NCBI GenBank assembly: GCA_934590505.1
Contig: CAKTPC010000113.1
Location: 1-6,482, forward strand
Origin: an uncultured Oscillospiraceae bacterium
GTDB lineage: Bacteria > Bacillota > Clostridia > Oscillospirales > Oscillospiraceae
Reading direction: 5' to 3'
Length of the DNA stretch: 6,482 nucleotides
In this document: piece by piece, positions 6,340-6,482 of the stretch
Layout of the letters: each line of letters opens with the position of its first letter
Numbering within the stretch: the stretch's first letter is position 1
Notes under the pieces: model-generated
What the model was told of the DNA's origin: nothing
The model's input: only the letters and a program-made list of their open reading frames with translations
Databases searched by the model: none
Position numbers and translations under genes: made by a program

Positions 6340-6482
6340 GCGCGCTCACTCCGCAGCTGTTCGGCACGCTTCTTCACATCATCGATAGTGCCGGCGTTGA
6401 AGAAGGCGGCCTCGGGGTATTCGTCCATGCTGCCGGAGAGGATCTCCTTGAAGCCGCGCAGCGTCTCGCTCAGCGGGACATA
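6336..6482 (-). CDS. atpD: F-type ATP synthase beta subunit, C-terminal fragment
   Basis: Only the last 48 codons and the stop are inside the window; the gene runs off the right edge. The translated end begins YVPLSETLRGFKEILSGSMD and continues EYPEAAFFNAGTIDDVKKRAEQL. This matches the beta-subunit C-terminus, where YVPL..T..GF..I..G..D..PE.AF..VGTI is conserved. The beta subunit carries the catalytic nucleotide sites of F1, but those lie outside the window. The TGA stop overlaps the atpC start codon by sharing ATGA. The gene order atpD-atpC is standard. Confidence 0.95.
   Translation of the reverse strand, partial: YVPLSETLRGFKEILSGSMDEYPEAAFFNAGTIDDVKKRAEQLRSERA

Overview
The window looks like chromosome from a low-to-mid-GC Gram-positive anaerobe of the class Clostridia, plausibly a gut Oscillospiraceae-type organism. 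This is inferred from strong GGAGG ribosome sites, a large secreted protein built of InlB-type and atrophied bacterial Ig modules, and a Clostridia-like F-type ATP synthase epsilon subunit. No mobile element, CRISPR array, tRNA or rRNA is visible.

Layout. Bases 1-1062 hold a short plus-strand operon: an extended -10 promoter, a 135-residue protein of unknown function that starts at a TTG, and a GreA-family transcription elongation factor 8 bases further on. A perfect 18-bp inverted repeat at 1068-1108 separates it from a convergent minus-strand gene and can terminate both. Bases 1113-5405 (minus) are one very large gene for a 1430-residue exported protein. Its long leader (about 5406-5835) contains, in transcription order, a near-consensus promoter, a cobalamin riboswitch, a GAAA-capped hairpin, an intrinsic terminator and an untranslated stretch with a 21-base palindrome. 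Bases 5877-6482 (minus) are the end of an ATP synthase operon: the 3' end of atpD, then atpC overlapping it by 4 bases, then a strong terminator.

Main point. The large exported protein ends in a DUF4430 / transcobalamin-like beta domain followed by a helical bundle and an alpha/alpha-toroid repeat domain. These are the two fold types that make up mammalian intrinsic factor and transcobalamin, here in the opposite order. The gene sits behind a recognisable B12 riboswitch with a terminator, so it is expected to be expressed when cobalamin is scarce. The domain content and the regulation point independently to a secreted or surface cobalamin (corrinoid) capture protein. Cobalamin binding itself is inference and cannot be shown from sequence alone. 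No B12 transporter gene lies in the window.
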